NCBI GenBank assembly: GCA_963801195.1
Contig: CAWDDX010000007.1
Coordinates: forward strand, 1,178,001 to 1,242,000
Length of the DNA stretch: 64,000 nucleotides
Reading direction: 5' to 3'
DNA from: SZUA-36 sp963801195
GTDB taxonomy: Bacteria; Pseudomonadota; Gammaproteobacteria; Xanthomonadales; SZUA-36
In this document: piece after piece, positions 16,687 through 26,559 of the stretch
Layout of the letters: each line of letters begins with the position of its first letter
Position numbering within the stretch: the first letter of the stretch is position 1
Translations under genes and position numbers: made by a program
The notes under the pieces: model-generated
Database searches by the model: none
Told to the model about the DNA's origin: nothing
What the model saw: only the letters and a program-made list of their open reading frames with translations

Positions 16687-17478
16687 TTAAAAATCGAAAT
16701 CCTCGTTTGAAACGACGTCCTGGCGCACCGTGATTTCATCATCGCCGTTGTCCGGGCTGGAATCAGGGCAGTTTTTGACGCATATCAGCGTGACATTGTC
16801 ACGCGCGCCCCTGACCAGCGCCGTGTGCAACAATGACTGGGTCACTTCTTCGCTGTCCTTGTTGGCCATCATGGATTCCAGTTCGTCATTGGTCACCAGG
16901 CGGCTCAAACCGTCCGAACACAAGAGAAATTGATCGTCCGCCCGGACGTCAATCCATTGGGAATCGAGTTCCAGCGGATCACTGATGCCAACGGCCCGGG
17001 TTATCACGTTAGCCATCGGATGAGACTCGGCATCGCTTTCGAGGATCACACCCTGTTCAACCAGGTCCTGAACATGTGAATGATCTCGCGTCAATTGCGT
17101 TACCACGTGGTCGCGGCGGCGATAGATACGGCTGTCACCGGCCCATACCAGGGCGCCCTTGTCGCCATTGATGATCAATACCACGACGGTGCTTCCCGGC
17201 ACGCGTTGTGAATCATAAGACGAAGCCTCCTCGGTCAACTTGAGATTGGCCGCTAAAATGCTTTTCTCAACCGCATCAAGCATGTCCACGATATTGTCGG
17301 TTGGAGTGAGACCCTTGATGTGGTCGGTCACAGTTGCGCTCGCAATTTCACCCGCTTCGTGGCCACCCATTCCGTCTGCAACGGCCCACACACCGATATC
17401 GGTTCGTTCCGCGTAGGAGTCCTGGTTGACTTTTCGCACCATGCCCACGTGGGTCGTGGCAGAAGACTTAAACGTCAT
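16687..17478 (-). CDS. pppA: PP2C-family Ser/Thr protein phosphatase (PppA-like)
   Basis: A 263-residue soluble phosphatase. PP2C metal-binding motifs are complete: VNQDSY (18-23), ADGMGGHEAG (34-43), GDSR (114-117), SDG (188-190) and RDN (226-228). The last 30 residues are acidic and disordered. In Pseudomonas aeruginosa, PppA removes the phosphate that PpkA places on the FHA protein and so switches the T6SS off. The position next to tagF and in one strand with tssM and tagH supports that role here. The matching kinase would be the one at 2763-5198 or 48349-51363. It follows tagF by 12 bp. The gene name is assigned by context and family, not by orthology testing. Confidence 0.85.
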   Translation of the reverse strand: MTFKSSATTHVGMVRKVNQDSYAERTDIGVWAVADGMGGHEAGEIASATVTDHIKGLTPTDNIVDMLDAVEKSILAANLKLTEEASSYDSQRVPGSTVVVLIINGDKGALVWAGDSRIYRRRDHVVTQLTRDHSHVQDLVEQGVILESDAESHPMANVITRAVGISDPLELDSQWIDVRADDQFLLCSDGLSRLVTNDELESMMANKDSEEVTQSLLHTALVRGARDNVTLICVKNCPDSSPDNGDDEITVRQDVVSNEDFDF

Positions 17479-17490
17479 ATTATTGTTCCA

Positions 17491-18252
17491 TTAATCGGCG
17501 AGCAGCTCATCAAGGTAATCAACCTCGGGAGGCTGTGATGGACCTTCATCACTTGAAATCGTGTCTTCGTTCACCATCAGCCCCAGGTATATGTCGGCAG
17601 AGGGCATATTAACGCAGGAGACCAGCTGTGCGTTAACCTGAGAAGAGCCGTGATGCCACCATAAGCCGTATTGCGGGTTCTCGCTGGTGATCCGCCCGTG
17701 GAGCAGCTCGGGCAGCAGTTCACGCACGCCTGCTGAACCATCGCACATTACTTTTTCGTGTTCTGGGGTGTTGCTGTAGGTCGTGTGAGCAACCGGGTTC
17801 CAGGTCAATTCTGCTGATGATTGATTGATGGCGTCTTCAATACCGTCCTGATCCATTTCTTCTTCGAGCACTGACAAGGCCAGGTTTTCAAGATTTGCCA
17901 GCCAATCGCCGTTTGTGCCCGCAAAAACCGCCGGGCTGATCTCAGCGGGGAGAATCGATGCCATCGTGAAGTTAAAGTACCGTCCCACACGGTCAACACT
18001 GGGTATGGTAACACCTGCCACTGCCTGTTCCCCGCAAAGACCCGCTGAGAGCACGAAACTCCAGGCCGGGCAGTTCAGGTAAAAGGTCATCCAGCCCTCG
18101 GGGAAGCGTTCGCGACACACCATCATGCCGCTTTGCAACCACTCGTGCCACGGGTTGATAAAATCCGTGGGCAGGCGTTTCTGAATAAAATCCCCATAGG
18201 TGGGCAATTTGCCATAAAAACCAATATCGATGATGGTGTTGATTTCGCTCAT
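17491..18252 (-). CDS. tagF: Type VI secretion-associated protein TagF
   Basis: A 253-residue protein with the TagF start (FYGKLPTYGDFIQKRLP) and the PAWSFVLSAG, GVTIPSVDRVGRYFNFT block of the family. TagF is a post-translational repressor of T6SS assembly in P. aeruginosa, acting by binding the FHA protein. Here it is a stand-alone TagF, whereas some species fuse TagF to a PppA phosphatase; the phosphatase gene lies 12 bp downstream. Its start overlaps the tssM stop by ATGA (18249-18252), so translation is coupled to the membrane complex gene. Confidence 0.85.
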   Translation of the reverse strand: MSEINTIIDIGFYGKLPTYGDFIQKRLPTDFINPWHEWLQSGMMVCRERFPEGWMTFYLNCPAWSFVLSAGLCGEQAVAGVTIPSVDRVGRYFNFTMASILPAEISPAVFAGTNGDWLANLENLALSVLEEEMDQDGIEDAINQSSAELTWNPVAHTTYSNTPEHEKVMCDGSAGVRELLPELLHGRITSENPQYGLWWHHGSSQVNAQLVSCVNMPSADIYLGLMVNEDTISSDEGPSQPPEVDYLDELLAD

Positions 18253-21200
18253 AGCTGACTCGGACAGCGGAACTCCCGCAATTCGGGCAGGTTGAATGGA
18301 TTGAAGGCGCTGTTTGCGCGTATTTCATATTCAACCCAACGGTCGTCCAGCTGGAACTTGGTCTGGAATTTCTCCGGCGTAGCGGATGGGGTCATTCCTG
18401 AAGTGTCCAGCAGGCGGAAAAATGCCCATGGCCCGTCCAGTGTCATACCGGAGCGTCCGTTGGACGACAATGGGCTGAACTGTATCTGCACCTGGCTCAT
18501 GCCGGAATCCCCAGGCCATACGAAAGACTGGTTGAATAAGGGACCATGACTGTAATTGGTCGTCTGGCCATTGATATTGAGCATGAAATTCGTCGTAACC
18601 GGATCCATCCGCACGGGGCGCAGTTCAAACGATATCGACGGACTTGCGCCACCCGCAGCGAAGAAGGCGCTTTGTATGGTTTTTGCCCGCTGTATCTGCC
18701 TGAGCGACGCGGCCGATACTTTCAGGCTTCCTGCGACCTTTGGTTTCAGTTTCCAGGTCGACGCCGTGGTGTCGACGATGTCGGCCAGGTAGTGATCGAA
18801 AAACTTGTCCAGTGTGCCACCCGGCATGAAGAAGGCGCCGAAATCACGCAATTGAACCTCGTTTTTCGCTGTGCTATCAAACGGGTAACGCCCGTTCAGG
18901 GCCTGGCGGCAGAAGGGCAGCACATCGGCAGCCCAGGCCGCCGTAATGGTAGCCTCGGCGCCGCCTGCCACAAGGTTGTTGCTATCCTTCACGATCAACA
19001 TAATCCATTCGCCGACCGGTTCAGGCGATCTTTCGCCCCTTAACCTGACTCGGGTAATGGCGTTTCCCGCCTGGCTTTGCAAACCGGTCAGTAACTGGTC
19101 GCTGGAACTACGTGCCAATTGATCGATATAGAGGTACAACTCCTGCAAGTCACCAAGCAGGTTGTCAAGCGGCGAAGGGGCGCCGTCACGCGAATCGGCG
19201 AGTTTATGCAGGCTGGCAAAACTCTGGTCGACAATTATCGGATCGAGCAAGGTGTTCGAACCATCGCTTGATTCTGATTTGAAAATCGATGAAATGCGGT
19301 CCCGTAAGGATGTGCCATCATCCCCTTCATCGGCCACTTTTTCTTCAGGCGCAAGCCGGGTTGCGTTGGATACATTGACCAGTAGCTGACGCAGTGGTGA
19401 GTCGTCGTCAGTCAATACCTGGAGGATTTCAGCGGCCTGGGCCATGCTGCTGAAAGGCCTGATTCGAATGTCCTCAAGAAAATCAACCCAATGATCGGTG
19501 TAATCCTTGAAATACAACCGGCGGATTGAATTGACCAATTCGGACTGTGAAAACTGTTCCGAACCACTTGCCTCGGTCGCAAAAATCCAGGTTTCATCTT
19601 CCATCTCGGTAATAATACGGTTCTCCGAAGCCAGGTACATCTGCTGGTAGCCCTCCGGTGTATAAAACGCAGGGACGCCCTGGTTAATGGGCAAACCGCT
19701 GGAACGGATGAAAACCCTGGCGGCATCCTTGCCGGCGGCTGACGGAATGGTGAAGGCTTTGCCCTCATTCAGGTGTTCCGACTTGATGACCGCATAAATA
19801 CGTTCACCCAGCGTCGTCCTGGACAGCATGTCACGCGCCGTCATGACCAGGTTGTTGTCAAGGTCGAAGGGCAGGGTAAGCGGCACCATCTCGAGCAGGG
19901 CATCCAGGTGGCCGTTCAGTTGTTCCAGTTGCTCCGAACTCATCACGCGGGACTGTGTTTTATCCCAGTCCTGACGCACCCATTGCGCGACAAACTCCGT
20001 ATCCATGCGGTCCGGGTTAGCGAGCATCAGGTAGGCTTTCAATACCTGGTACGCCTGGTCAGGATCATTCATGCTTTCCTTCAATACCTGTTCCATGCGT
20101 ACCATCAGGCGTGGCAGGAAAGCATTCTCGAGGATGCGCTGATAGGCGGGTATCGTGCCGTTGTCTCCCAGCCTTTTACTCTGTGAAAGACCAAATCGGT
20201 AACTGATAGGCACCGAGTCATCTCTTGACGCATAGCCGAGCGGCATATCACGCGCCTCGTTTAACAGGGGCAGAACCGCCAGCATCGAAGCACTCTGGGG
20301 TGATACCTTCTTGATCGTGTCCTCGACGTTTTCAGCAGCGGTATCGATTTCAGCGGCAACTTCCTTATTATTGCTGTAACTCATCCACCAAGCCAGGTTC
20401 AGCAGGATCGGCAGGGCTATCAGAACGGCCAGTCCGGATTTTTTCGCCAGTCCGTAAATCCGTTCAACCTTCATGTTTGCACCGGCGATACCCGATTCAC
20501 CAAAAATGAGCTTGGTCATCAGGTCCTGGATAAAATAACTTTTACCCTTTGAAGGCGTGCTTTGTGTGGCTGAGCGGCTCAGACTGAAACTGTGCGCAAG
20601 CTGGCTCATGATGCGGTTGAAGGGTGTACCTTCCTGTGTGCCACTGGTGAAATAAATACCACGCAACAACTGCTTGGTGGTAAAGCGGCTGGGTTTGAAA
20701 ACACGCTGCAGGAACTCTTCTATTCCATCGCGTGTGGCGCTCAACTGGCTTGGAAAGTTATAGATCAATTCACGACGGCTAACATCACGTTCATCCTGCA
20801 AACGCTGGACCAGGCGGGATTCCAACTGGTTCTGCAAAATGCTGAATTCTTCGTTAAACCGCTCGATCGGATCGTCTTTCAATCCATAAGTAAAACCCCA
20901 GACCTGGGCGCGGTCATTCCGGTCCAGATTGCCAAAAAACTCCATGAAACCGGCCATCAGGTCACACTTGGTGAACATCAGGTAGATGGGGAACTGAATA
21001 CCCAGCCGCTCGTAAAGTTCCTGGATCCGATTGCTGATCGCAGCTGCATTACGCTCACGCTCAACGTTGCTCTGGCGGGCCAGTTCTTCCATGCTGATGG
21101 CGAGTATGATGCCGTTGATCGGACGTCTTCTGCGATGTTTTTTCAGCAGATCGAGAAAGCCAAACCAGGCCTTGTTATCGACCTGCTCATTACTGTCCTG

Positions 21201-21764
21201 GGTCGTGTAGCGACCCGCGGTGTCGATCATTACCGCTTCGTCGGTGAACCACCAGTCACAGTTTCGGGTTCCGCCAATGCCCTGCACTTTCGACAGCCCC
21301 ATCTTGTCCGCCAGCGGGAACCTCAGACCTGAATTGACCAATAGGGTTGTCTTACCAGACCCGGGAGGGCCAATGATGATGTACCAGGGCAACTGGTAGA
21401 TCGAACCAACTTTTTTACCGCCAACGCTGCTCTTCTTCAATGCCTTCAAGGCGTCGTCGAAAGTGCTCTTGAGGGTCGCAAGTTCTTCGCTGGATTGTGC
21501 CTCGTTCGGATCCACGGTTTCGGCGGATGCTGCAAGGTCCTTTGAGATTGCGTTGGTTTTTTTCTTGTTACGCCATGTTTTGAACAACATGTACAGAGCA
21601 TAAAGAACGGCGATTGCAACGATCAGAACGATCCTGTTGATTTCCGGTGCCAGTGGCGCAAACATTGGACCTTCGTACCAGATCACCATGGCTACGACAC
21701 CCACACCCGTGGCGCCGACGAGTCCCCTTGATGACGCTACCGAAAAAATTCTTCCAAAATTCAT
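18249..21764 (-). CDS. tssM: T6SS membrane complex protein TssM (IcmF/VasK)
   Basis: An 1171-residue inner-membrane protein of usual TssM length. Two hydrophobic segments lie at about 15-30 and 43-61. An intact Walker A GPPGSGKTT (132-140) and a VMIDTAGRYTTQ motif form the cytoplasmic NTPase-like domain. A third membrane segment (LAVLIALPILLNLAWWM) falls near residue 445. The remainder is the periplasmic domain reaching the outer-membrane lipoprotein TssJ, with the family C-terminal block ending LPELREFRCPSQL. It anchors the T6SS to the envelope. It overlaps tssL upstream (ATGA at 21761-21764) and tagF downstream. Confidence 0.95.
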   Translation of the reverse strand: MNFGRIFSVASSRGLVGATGVGVVAMVIWYEGPMFAPLAPEINRIVLIVAIAVLYALYMLFKTWRNKKKTNAISKDLAASAETVDPNEAQSSEELATLKSTFDDALKALKKSSVGGKKVGSIYQLPWYIIIGPPGSGKTTLLVNSGLRFPLADKMGLSKVQGIGGTRNCDWWFTDEAVMIDTAGRYTTQDSNEQVDNKAWFGFLDLLKKHRRRRPINGIILAISMEELARQSNVERERNAAAISNRIQELYERLGIQFPIYLMFTKCDLMAGFMEFFGNLDRNDRAQVWGFTYGLKDDPIERFNEEFSILQNQLESRLVQRLQDERDVSRRELIYNFPSQLSATRDGIEEFLQRVFKPSRFTTKQLLRGIYFTSGTQEGTPFNRIMSQLAHSFSLSRSATQSTPSKGKSYFIQDLMTKLIFGESGIAGANMKVERIYGLAKKSGLAVLIALPILLNLAWWMSYSNNKEVAAEIDTAAENVEDTIKKVSPQSASMLAVLPLLNEARDMPLGYASRDDSVPISYRFGLSQSKRLGDNGTIPAYQRILENAFLPRLMVRMEQVLKESMNDPDQAYQVLKAYLMLANPDRMDTEFVAQWVRQDWDKTQSRVMSSEQLEQLNGHLDALLEMVPLTLPFDLDNNLVMTARDMLSRTTLGERIYAVIKSEHLNEGKAFTIPSAAGKDAARVFIRSSGLPINQGVPAFYTPEGYQQMYLASENRIITEMEDETWIFATEASGSEQFSQSELVNSIRRLYFKDYTDHWVDFLEDIRIRPFSSMAQAAEILQVLTDDDSPLRQLLVNVSNATRLAPEEKVADEGDDGTSLRDRISSIFKSESSDGSNTLLDPIIVDQSFASLHKLADSRDGAPSPLDNLLGDLQELYLYIDQLARSSSDQLLTGLQSQAGNAITRVRLRGERSPEPVGEWIMLIVKDSNNLVAGGAEATITAAWAADVLPFCRQALNGRYPFDSTAKNEVQLRDFGAFFMPGGTLDKFFDHYLADIVDTTASTWKLKPKVAGSLKVSAASLRQIQRAKTIQSAFFAAGGASPSISFELRPVRMDPVTTNFMLNINGQTTNYSHGPLFNQSFVWPGDSGMSQVQIQFSPLSSNGRSGMTLDGPWAFFRLLDTSGMTPSATPEKFQTKFQLDDRWVEYEIRANSAFNPFNLPELREFRCPSQL

Positions 21765-23098
21765 CCGCGGGCCCTCTCCATCAGGATAATTTCAACTCTT
21801 CGGTTTTGCGCGCGGCCCGCGGCCGTTGCGTTGGATGCGATAGGCCGGGTGTCACCCAGTCCTTCCGCCGTTAACCTGGAAGGATTGCTGACACTGGCCT
21901 TTAAAAGGTTCACAACAGACTCGGCGCGAGCTTGTGAGAGGCTGAAATTGGAGCCAAAGCGATTGTTTCTTCCCATGGGAACGTTGTCCGTGTGTCCAAC
22001 CACCTTGATCCGGCCGCTGGTTTGTTCAAGACCCTCACCAATCCTGTTGATGAGATTGTTGTATTTACTGCTGATGATCTCACTGCCGGAATCGAACAGG
22101 TTGTCGCCGGCGATGGAAACGACGATACGGTCAGGCAGTTCCTCCACCGTTACCTGGCCGGAACGAATTTCCGGCTCCAGGAATTGCTGTAATCCGAACC
22201 GGGCTGGCCCGGGATCGGGGATATAGACTGCCGCCGGGGGCGCCAGTAACCGGGTGGGCAGCAATGATTCCTCTCGGCCTATATTCATCACCCTCGCGTG
22301 AACCGGATCGATTTTATTGCCAAGGCTGAAGCGCCAGGCGCTGAAAAGACCAACCAATAGCATTATGGCAATGCTGGCGGCGAGCCATGCCGGAACCAGT
22401 GCCGGCTTGTCGATAGCGGATTTGTTCAACCCCTCCCAATTGGGTGAGAGTTCAGGTTCGGCTTCCTGGCGTTGATTCCGAATCGTGTAATAGAGACTTT
22501 CGCGTATTTCCTCGAGTTCGTTGAGACCATTCGGCCGCACCCGGTAGCGGCCCTGGAAGCCGAGCGCCAGGCAAAGGTAAAGCAGTTCCAGCAAATCGAT
22601 GTTCTTCGCGGGGTCTTCATTGAGTTTGTTCAACAACTGAAAAAACCGTTCACCACCGCGGGTTTCCTTGTGAAACAGGCTCAACAGGCTCTGGTTACCC
22701 CAGATACTGCCTGAGCCCCAGGGGGTGGTCATGACGAATTCGTCGATGGTGGTGCACAGTGCGTAACGGGCAACAAATATGGTCTTCTCGTTGATGCCCG
22801 CCCGTTGGGCTGATTTTTCAAAATTCTGTATTTCGGTCGCCAGTTGTTTATGCAGACCGTTTGGGTTGGGGTGTGTGCTGGTATTACGTATCTGGCTTAG
22901 AAGGCTCAGCAGTACCGAGGCGGCCTTTTCTATCGGGTTGAGACCGGGACGGCTGGACAGATCGACTTTTCTGCCCGGGTCCGCGCTCCGTTGTGGTCGA
23001 GGGGCCTGGGACTGTCCAGGCGGACGGCCGCGCGGATTGGGCTTGATGATCGTATGTTCATCATCCATGTCGAAAAAGGGATCATCTTTGTCATGCAT
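21761..23098 (-). CDS. tssL: T6SS membrane complex protein TssL with OmpA-like C-terminus
   Basis: A 445-residue TssL (DotU-type). After a Pro-rich basic N-terminal tail (1-55), the cytoplasmic helical domain (about 55-220) contains FVARYALCTTIDEFVMTTPWG and LLELLYLCLALGFQGRYRV. One transmembrane helix follows (AWLAASIAIMLLVGLFSAW). The periplasmic part ends in an OmpA-like peptidoglycan-binding domain with GHTDNVP, SLSQARAESVVNLL and QNRRVEIIL. This makes it an extended TssL that can anchor the complex to the cell wall without a separate TagL. It lies 5 bp after tssK and overlaps tssM. Confidence 0.92.
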   Translation of the reverse strand: MHDKDDPFFDMDDEHTIIKPNPRGRPPGQSQAPRPQRSADPGRKVDLSSRPGLNPIEKAASVLLSLLSQIRNTSTHPNPNGLHKQLATEIQNFEKSAQRAGINEKTIFVARYALCTTIDEFVMTTPWGSGSIWGNQSLLSLFHKETRGGERFFQLLNKLNEDPAKNIDLLELLYLCLALGFQGRYRVRPNGLNELEEIRESLYYTIRNQRQEAEPELSPNWEGLNKSAIDKPALVPAWLAASIAIMLLVGLFSAWRFSLGNKIDPVHARVMNIGREESLLPTRLLAPPAAVYIPDPGPARFGLQQFLEPEIRSGQVTVEELPDRIVVSIAGDNLFDSGSEIISSKYNNLINRIGEGLEQTSGRIKVVGHTDNVPMGRNNRFGSNFSLSQARAESVVNLLKASVSNPSRLTAEGLGDTRPIASNATAAGRAQNRRVEIILMERARG

Positions 23099-23103
23099 AC
23101 TGA

Positions 23104-24444
23104 TTAACCTCTAATGGCCCAAAGCTCGAGTTCGAGTCCGGGATAGGTGCCGCCCGGGTGTAAACCGAGGCCGGCTGACGAAGACATTTGCTTCCACATG
23201 TCGCCACGCTTATTCAGCTCAAAGTAGGAAAACCCGGAGTGAAACGGTATCTGCCGTGGCGCCACGGACAGCGGTTCGAGTTCGATTCCCGGCAATTGTG
23301 ACTGAATCAATTGCTTCATGACTTCCTTGGGGCCGAGCTTGGCCTGCAGGGGAAACTGTGAACGTATTTTTTCCGTCGGCATGTCCGCTTTGACAGCGAT
23401 TACGAATACCGCGTTTGCAAGCAAAGAACTGTCGTTGATGACGGCGAGGTGTATACCGACCTTCGAATAATGTTTGAAGGGTATCTGCTCCGCACTATGC
23501 TCGAATACCACGCCGAGTGAGCGTCTCAACTCGCCCATCATGGCGATAAACGTAGCCGCCAGATTGGTGTGCTGGTATTGAGGGAGCCCCGTTGGCCGGT
23601 TGTTGGTGGTGGTGAACGTGGCCAGTTCGCCAGCCAATTGCAGACATTTTTGAAACACTGCTTCAGGGTGCAGGGAGGGCAGGGTTTCCATGTGCGCAAA
23701 GACCGGATCATAACCATTGATCAGCTGTAAAAGCATGTAATCCTCGACCTGCGCTGTACCACCGCCCTTGCCGTCGGAACCCAGGCGAACCGCGATCGCT
23801 TCGGCACGCTGCTTCAGCAAACCCTGGATCTCCTTGATATAACCTTTAAGCTGCCGGTTGTTCTGGCAATCCACGCTGGGTGCTATAAATGAATCCTCCA
23901 GCACCAGCCGTTTGTCGCTGCGGATTTCGACAATACGGCCGATTCCGATGCAGGCATACTCGGTGCGTTCGTCACTCTGGGTCAGTAATGCGAGGTTTTT
24001 CTGTCCCATTTCAATGGGTGCATTGGAGTCTTCCGGCAGACTTGTATCGCGAACATCACTGACTTCTATCCCGTAGCGTGCGGCGTGATCGCTATCTTCC
24101 TGCCTGCTGACCTCGGTGGCATTGGGTCTCCTTTCCAGCAAGCACAGGTAGACATTTTCATCCTTGGTGTTTTTATCCGGTTCGATCGGCAATGGTGGGG
24201 CATCTGCGAAGGGAATATTGATCGTCGTTCCATCCGGCATTATCGCCTTGCATTTTTCGATTTCGATCTTGCCGAGGCTCAGGGCTTCCTGATTGATCTG
24301 TAATTCCTCGATACCCCAGGAATAGGGGCGCATGGGACTGCACCGCTGCTCAATCAGGGACTCGAAATAGCGGTCGTTTTGCTGGAAGTGCTGTGGCCGC
24401 AGGAACATGCCCTCTGACCAGATGATTTTTGAAGTCCATGACAT
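23104..24444 (-). CDS. tssK: T6SS baseplate protein TssK
   Basis: A 446-residue protein with the TssK start (IIWSEGMFLRPQHFQQNDRY) and the family's LLQLINGYDPVFAHMETLPSLHPE central block. TssK trimers connect the baseplate to the TssL/TssM membrane complex. Length is normal for the family. It is flanked by tssJ (15 bp) and tssL (5 bp), the conserved J-K-L-M order. Confidence 0.95.
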   Translation of the reverse strand: MSWTSKIIWSEGMFLRPQHFQQNDRYFESLIEQRCSPMRPYSWGIEELQINQEALSLGKIEIEKCKAIMPDGTTINIPFADAPPLPIEPDKNTKDENVYLCLLERRPNATEVSRQEDSDHAARYGIEVSDVRDTSLPEDSNAPIEMGQKNLALLTQSDERTEYACIGIGRIVEIRSDKRLVLEDSFIAPSVDCQNNRQLKGYIKEIQGLLKQRAEAIAVRLGSDGKGGGTAQVEDYMLLQLINGYDPVFAHMETLPSLHPEAVFQKCLQLAGELATFTTTNNRPTGLPQYQHTNLAATFIAMMGELRRSLGVVFEHSAEQIPFKHYSKVGIHLAVINDSSLLANAVFVIAVKADMPTEKIRSQFPLQAKLGPKEVMKQLIQSQLPGIELEPLSVAPRQIPFHSGFSYFELNKRGDMWKQMSSSAGLGLHPGGTYPGLELELWAIRG

Positions 24445-24458
24445 GGGGGATTCGTATC

Positions 24459-24953
24459 CTACTCTGAGACGGCGGTGACGATCTGGGTTTGTTCGAGTGT
24501 AATGCTGATACCCTTGGTTTTTCCCTGGGTTATAGGAACAATTTTACGCCACGCGGCATTATCGATATCGCGGTAACCTGCAACGAGTCCGATGGCGGTG
24601 GTCGCCGCGTTGAGTTCCATGGGCAAGGTCTTGGACTCACCGGGCTGCAACACCACCTGGTTTTTGCCCAGCAATTCCGGACCCAGCGCCGCACCTGATG
24701 GTTGGGTAAGCCCCATATAGTCAAGGCGGTTGAACTGCTCTGTGGAATTAAGCTCCATGATATGAAGGATAACCGGTGAGGGTCTGCCCTCCATATCGGG
24801 GTTTACATCGGCGCTGGCAGCGATTTGAATACCGAGATTCTCTTTTTTAGGTGCACCGGCGCAAGCGCTTAGCAAACCCACCATGACAACGGCCAACAGA
24901 CTGATCATTAATGCGTGGATTACGGACTTACTCGTGGTCTTCGATGGATTCAT
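24459..24953 (-). CDS. tssJ: T6SS outer-membrane lipoprotein TssJ
   Basis: A 164-residue lipoprotein. Residues 12-31 are a signal peptide ending in the lipobox LLSAC, with Cys31 as the lipidated residue. The mature part is a beta sandwich pattern with PVILHIMELNSTEQFNRLDY and VVLQPGESKTLPMEL, typical of the TssJ/SciN family. It binds the periplasmic tip of TssM. The gene is 4 bp after tagH. Confidence 0.92.
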   Translation of the reverse strand: MNPSKTTSKSVIHALMISLLAVVMVGLLSACAGAPKKENLGIQIAASADVNPDMEGRPSPVILHIMELNSTEQFNRLDYMGLTQPSGAALGPELLGKNQVVLQPGESKTLPMELNAATTAIGLVAGYRDIDNAAWRKIVPITQGKTKGISITLEQTQIVTAVSE

Positions 24954-24957
24954 TTCG

Positions 24958-26559
24958 TTACTCCTTACGTGCCTTTTTCAGGCGGCTTAGTTGTTCTTCG
25001 TAGGCGCGGGAAAACTCTTTGCCGAACAATTGCTGGAAATTGTCTTCCGCTTCACCCGCAATTTCATCAAACAGCAGTTTAAATATATCCCAGTACTTGG
25101 CTTTTTTCCCCCCGGGCAGAATGTTATCTAATATTGAGTCGGAAACGATTCGCTTTTCAAGTGTTTTTGGATTGAAGCGGGAAAGGATATCCTGTAATGC
25201 TGCTTCCATTCCGGCGATCACGGCCATCTGGTGTGCGTTTACGTCGTCAAAACCTTCCGAGATGGCGTTGACTCCGCTTTTGTAGGCAGGGTCGTTCTTG
25301 CTCAGTAATTGCATCAGGGTCCTGGTCTTGGAGGTGGAGAACTTGAACGGGTTGTTTTCCACCGGACGGATCATGGTCTGATCCAGTCTGAACTCGCTCT
25401 TGATGTGCGTGCGCCCACCCAGCGTCTGAATCAGACCTTCGGTGAATCCGACAAGCATTCTGCCAACCTGCTCGAACAGAACATCCTGCTCGAAGCCGCT
25501 AATCTGACTTAACTCCAGGCCTGCGCCACGTGCAAAAGCGGCCATCGCACTTCCGCCCTGCGCGGGTGTTGGCGCGGCAGCAGGTTGTTTGACCGGACGT
25601 GGCGGCGGTGCTTCTCTTGCAGGCGGTGCCGGAGTTTCCGCCTTGGGCGGTACGGGTGGTACGGGCACCTTCAGCATACCGGTTGTTTCGTCCCAGTTAT
25701 CCGGGATAGCATCGGAATCGTCTGAACCGGACGGATCGTCCTCCCCGGGCGGTTCGGGTATTCTGAGCATGCCGGTTGTCTCGTCCCAGTCATCCGGAAA
25801 CTCGTCGGGAAATGCCGACTGGAAGGTGTCGGACCCACCTTTATTTTCTGCGGGAGACGAAGATGATGAGCCCAGTTTTGAGGGTTTGAATGATTCGCGA
25901 AGTGGCGTTTGGCGTTCTTTCAAGTTCTCTGCAGATTCCGGTTCCTCGTCCATGTCATCGTCAAAACCCATGAGGCTGTCAATACTGACGTGGCCGGCGA
26001 GCGGGCTATCGGCCAGTGAGGAGAGCGGCTTTTCCAGGTCGCTCATGAAATCCTTGTCATCGTCCGATACGTGCTTGTCCTGAACCGGTTCTGCAAACGG
26101 GTCATCTTCGTATTGATCGGAGTCTGCAAACGGGTCGGATTGACCGTGTGAACCCGGTGCGTCGAAAGGGTCATCGAAAGGGTCGGCGCCGATCATGGTT
26201 TCCTCATTACTGGTGAGCGGATTGCCCGCCAGCGAGTCGTCTTCAATAATGACTTCGAATTCGTAGTCTCCAATCCTGAACTTGTCATTGGCATTGAGCG
26301 CGACCGGTTCATCCCGTTTCAGACGGGTTTCGGAACCATTCAGAAACACACCGTTGGTGCTGGTGTCGGTTATGAAGTAGTCCTTGCCGTCTTTCGAAAT
26401 GCGGCAATGAACACCGGAAAGGAATCTTTGCGGGTCGGGAATCGCCCAGTCGTTCTCGTGATTTCTTCCGATCGTAAATGAATCAGACTCGGTCTTGTAT
26501 ACCGATTGCTGGTTTGGTGTGAGGCGCTGGTAGCTGGTGATTTTTAAGCTTAATGACAT
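24958..26559 (-). CDS. tagH: T6SS-associated FHA protein TagH
   Basis: A 533-residue protein. The N-terminal FHA domain (about 5-105) has TIGRNHENDW, SGVHCRI and TSTNGVFLN, so the phosphothreonine pocket is intact. A long acidic linker (110-335) carries DPF repeats (126-155) and two near-identical motifs, PDDWDETTGMLRIPEPP (255-271) and PDNWDETTGMLKVPVPP (286-302). The C-terminal 190 residues are the TagH/ImpI conserved domain with GFEQDVLFEQVGRMLVGFTEGL and KYWDIFKLLFDEIAGEAEDNF. In P. aeruginosa the FHA protein Fha1 is phosphorylated by PpkA to trigger T6SS assembly. The repeated ETTG Thr pairs are attractive phosphorylation sites here (inference). First gene of the leftward T6SS operon. 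Confidence 0.92.
   Translation of the reverse strand: MSLSLKITSYQRLTPNQQSVYKTESDSFTIGRNHENDWAIPDPQRFLSGVHCRISKDGKDYFITDTSTNGVFLNGSETRLKRDEPVALNANDKFRIGDYEFEVIIEDDSLAGNPLTSNEETMIGADPFDDPFDAPGSHGQSDPFADSDQYEDDPFAEPVQDKHVSDDDKDFMSDLEKPLSSLADSPLAGHVSIDSLMGFDDDMDEEPESAENLKERQTPLRESFKPSKLGSSSSSPAENKGGSDTFQSAFPDEFPDDWDETTGMLRIPEPPGEDDPSGSDDSDAIPDNWDETTGMLKVPVPPVPPKAETPAPPAREAPPPRPVKQPAAAPTPAQGGSAMAAFARGAGLELSQISGFEQDVLFEQVGRMLVGFTEGLIQTLGGRTHIKSEFRLDQTMIRPVENNPFKFSTSKTRTLMQLLSKNDPAYKSGVNAISEGFDDVNAHQMAVIAGMEAALQDILSRFNPKTLEKRIVSDSILDNILPGGKKAKYWDIFKLLFDEIAGEAEDNFQQLFGKEFSRAYEEQLSRLKKARKE

Noticed and set aside
20592..21332. 246-residue plus-strand frame
   Set aside because: Antisense of the conserved TssM NTPase region.
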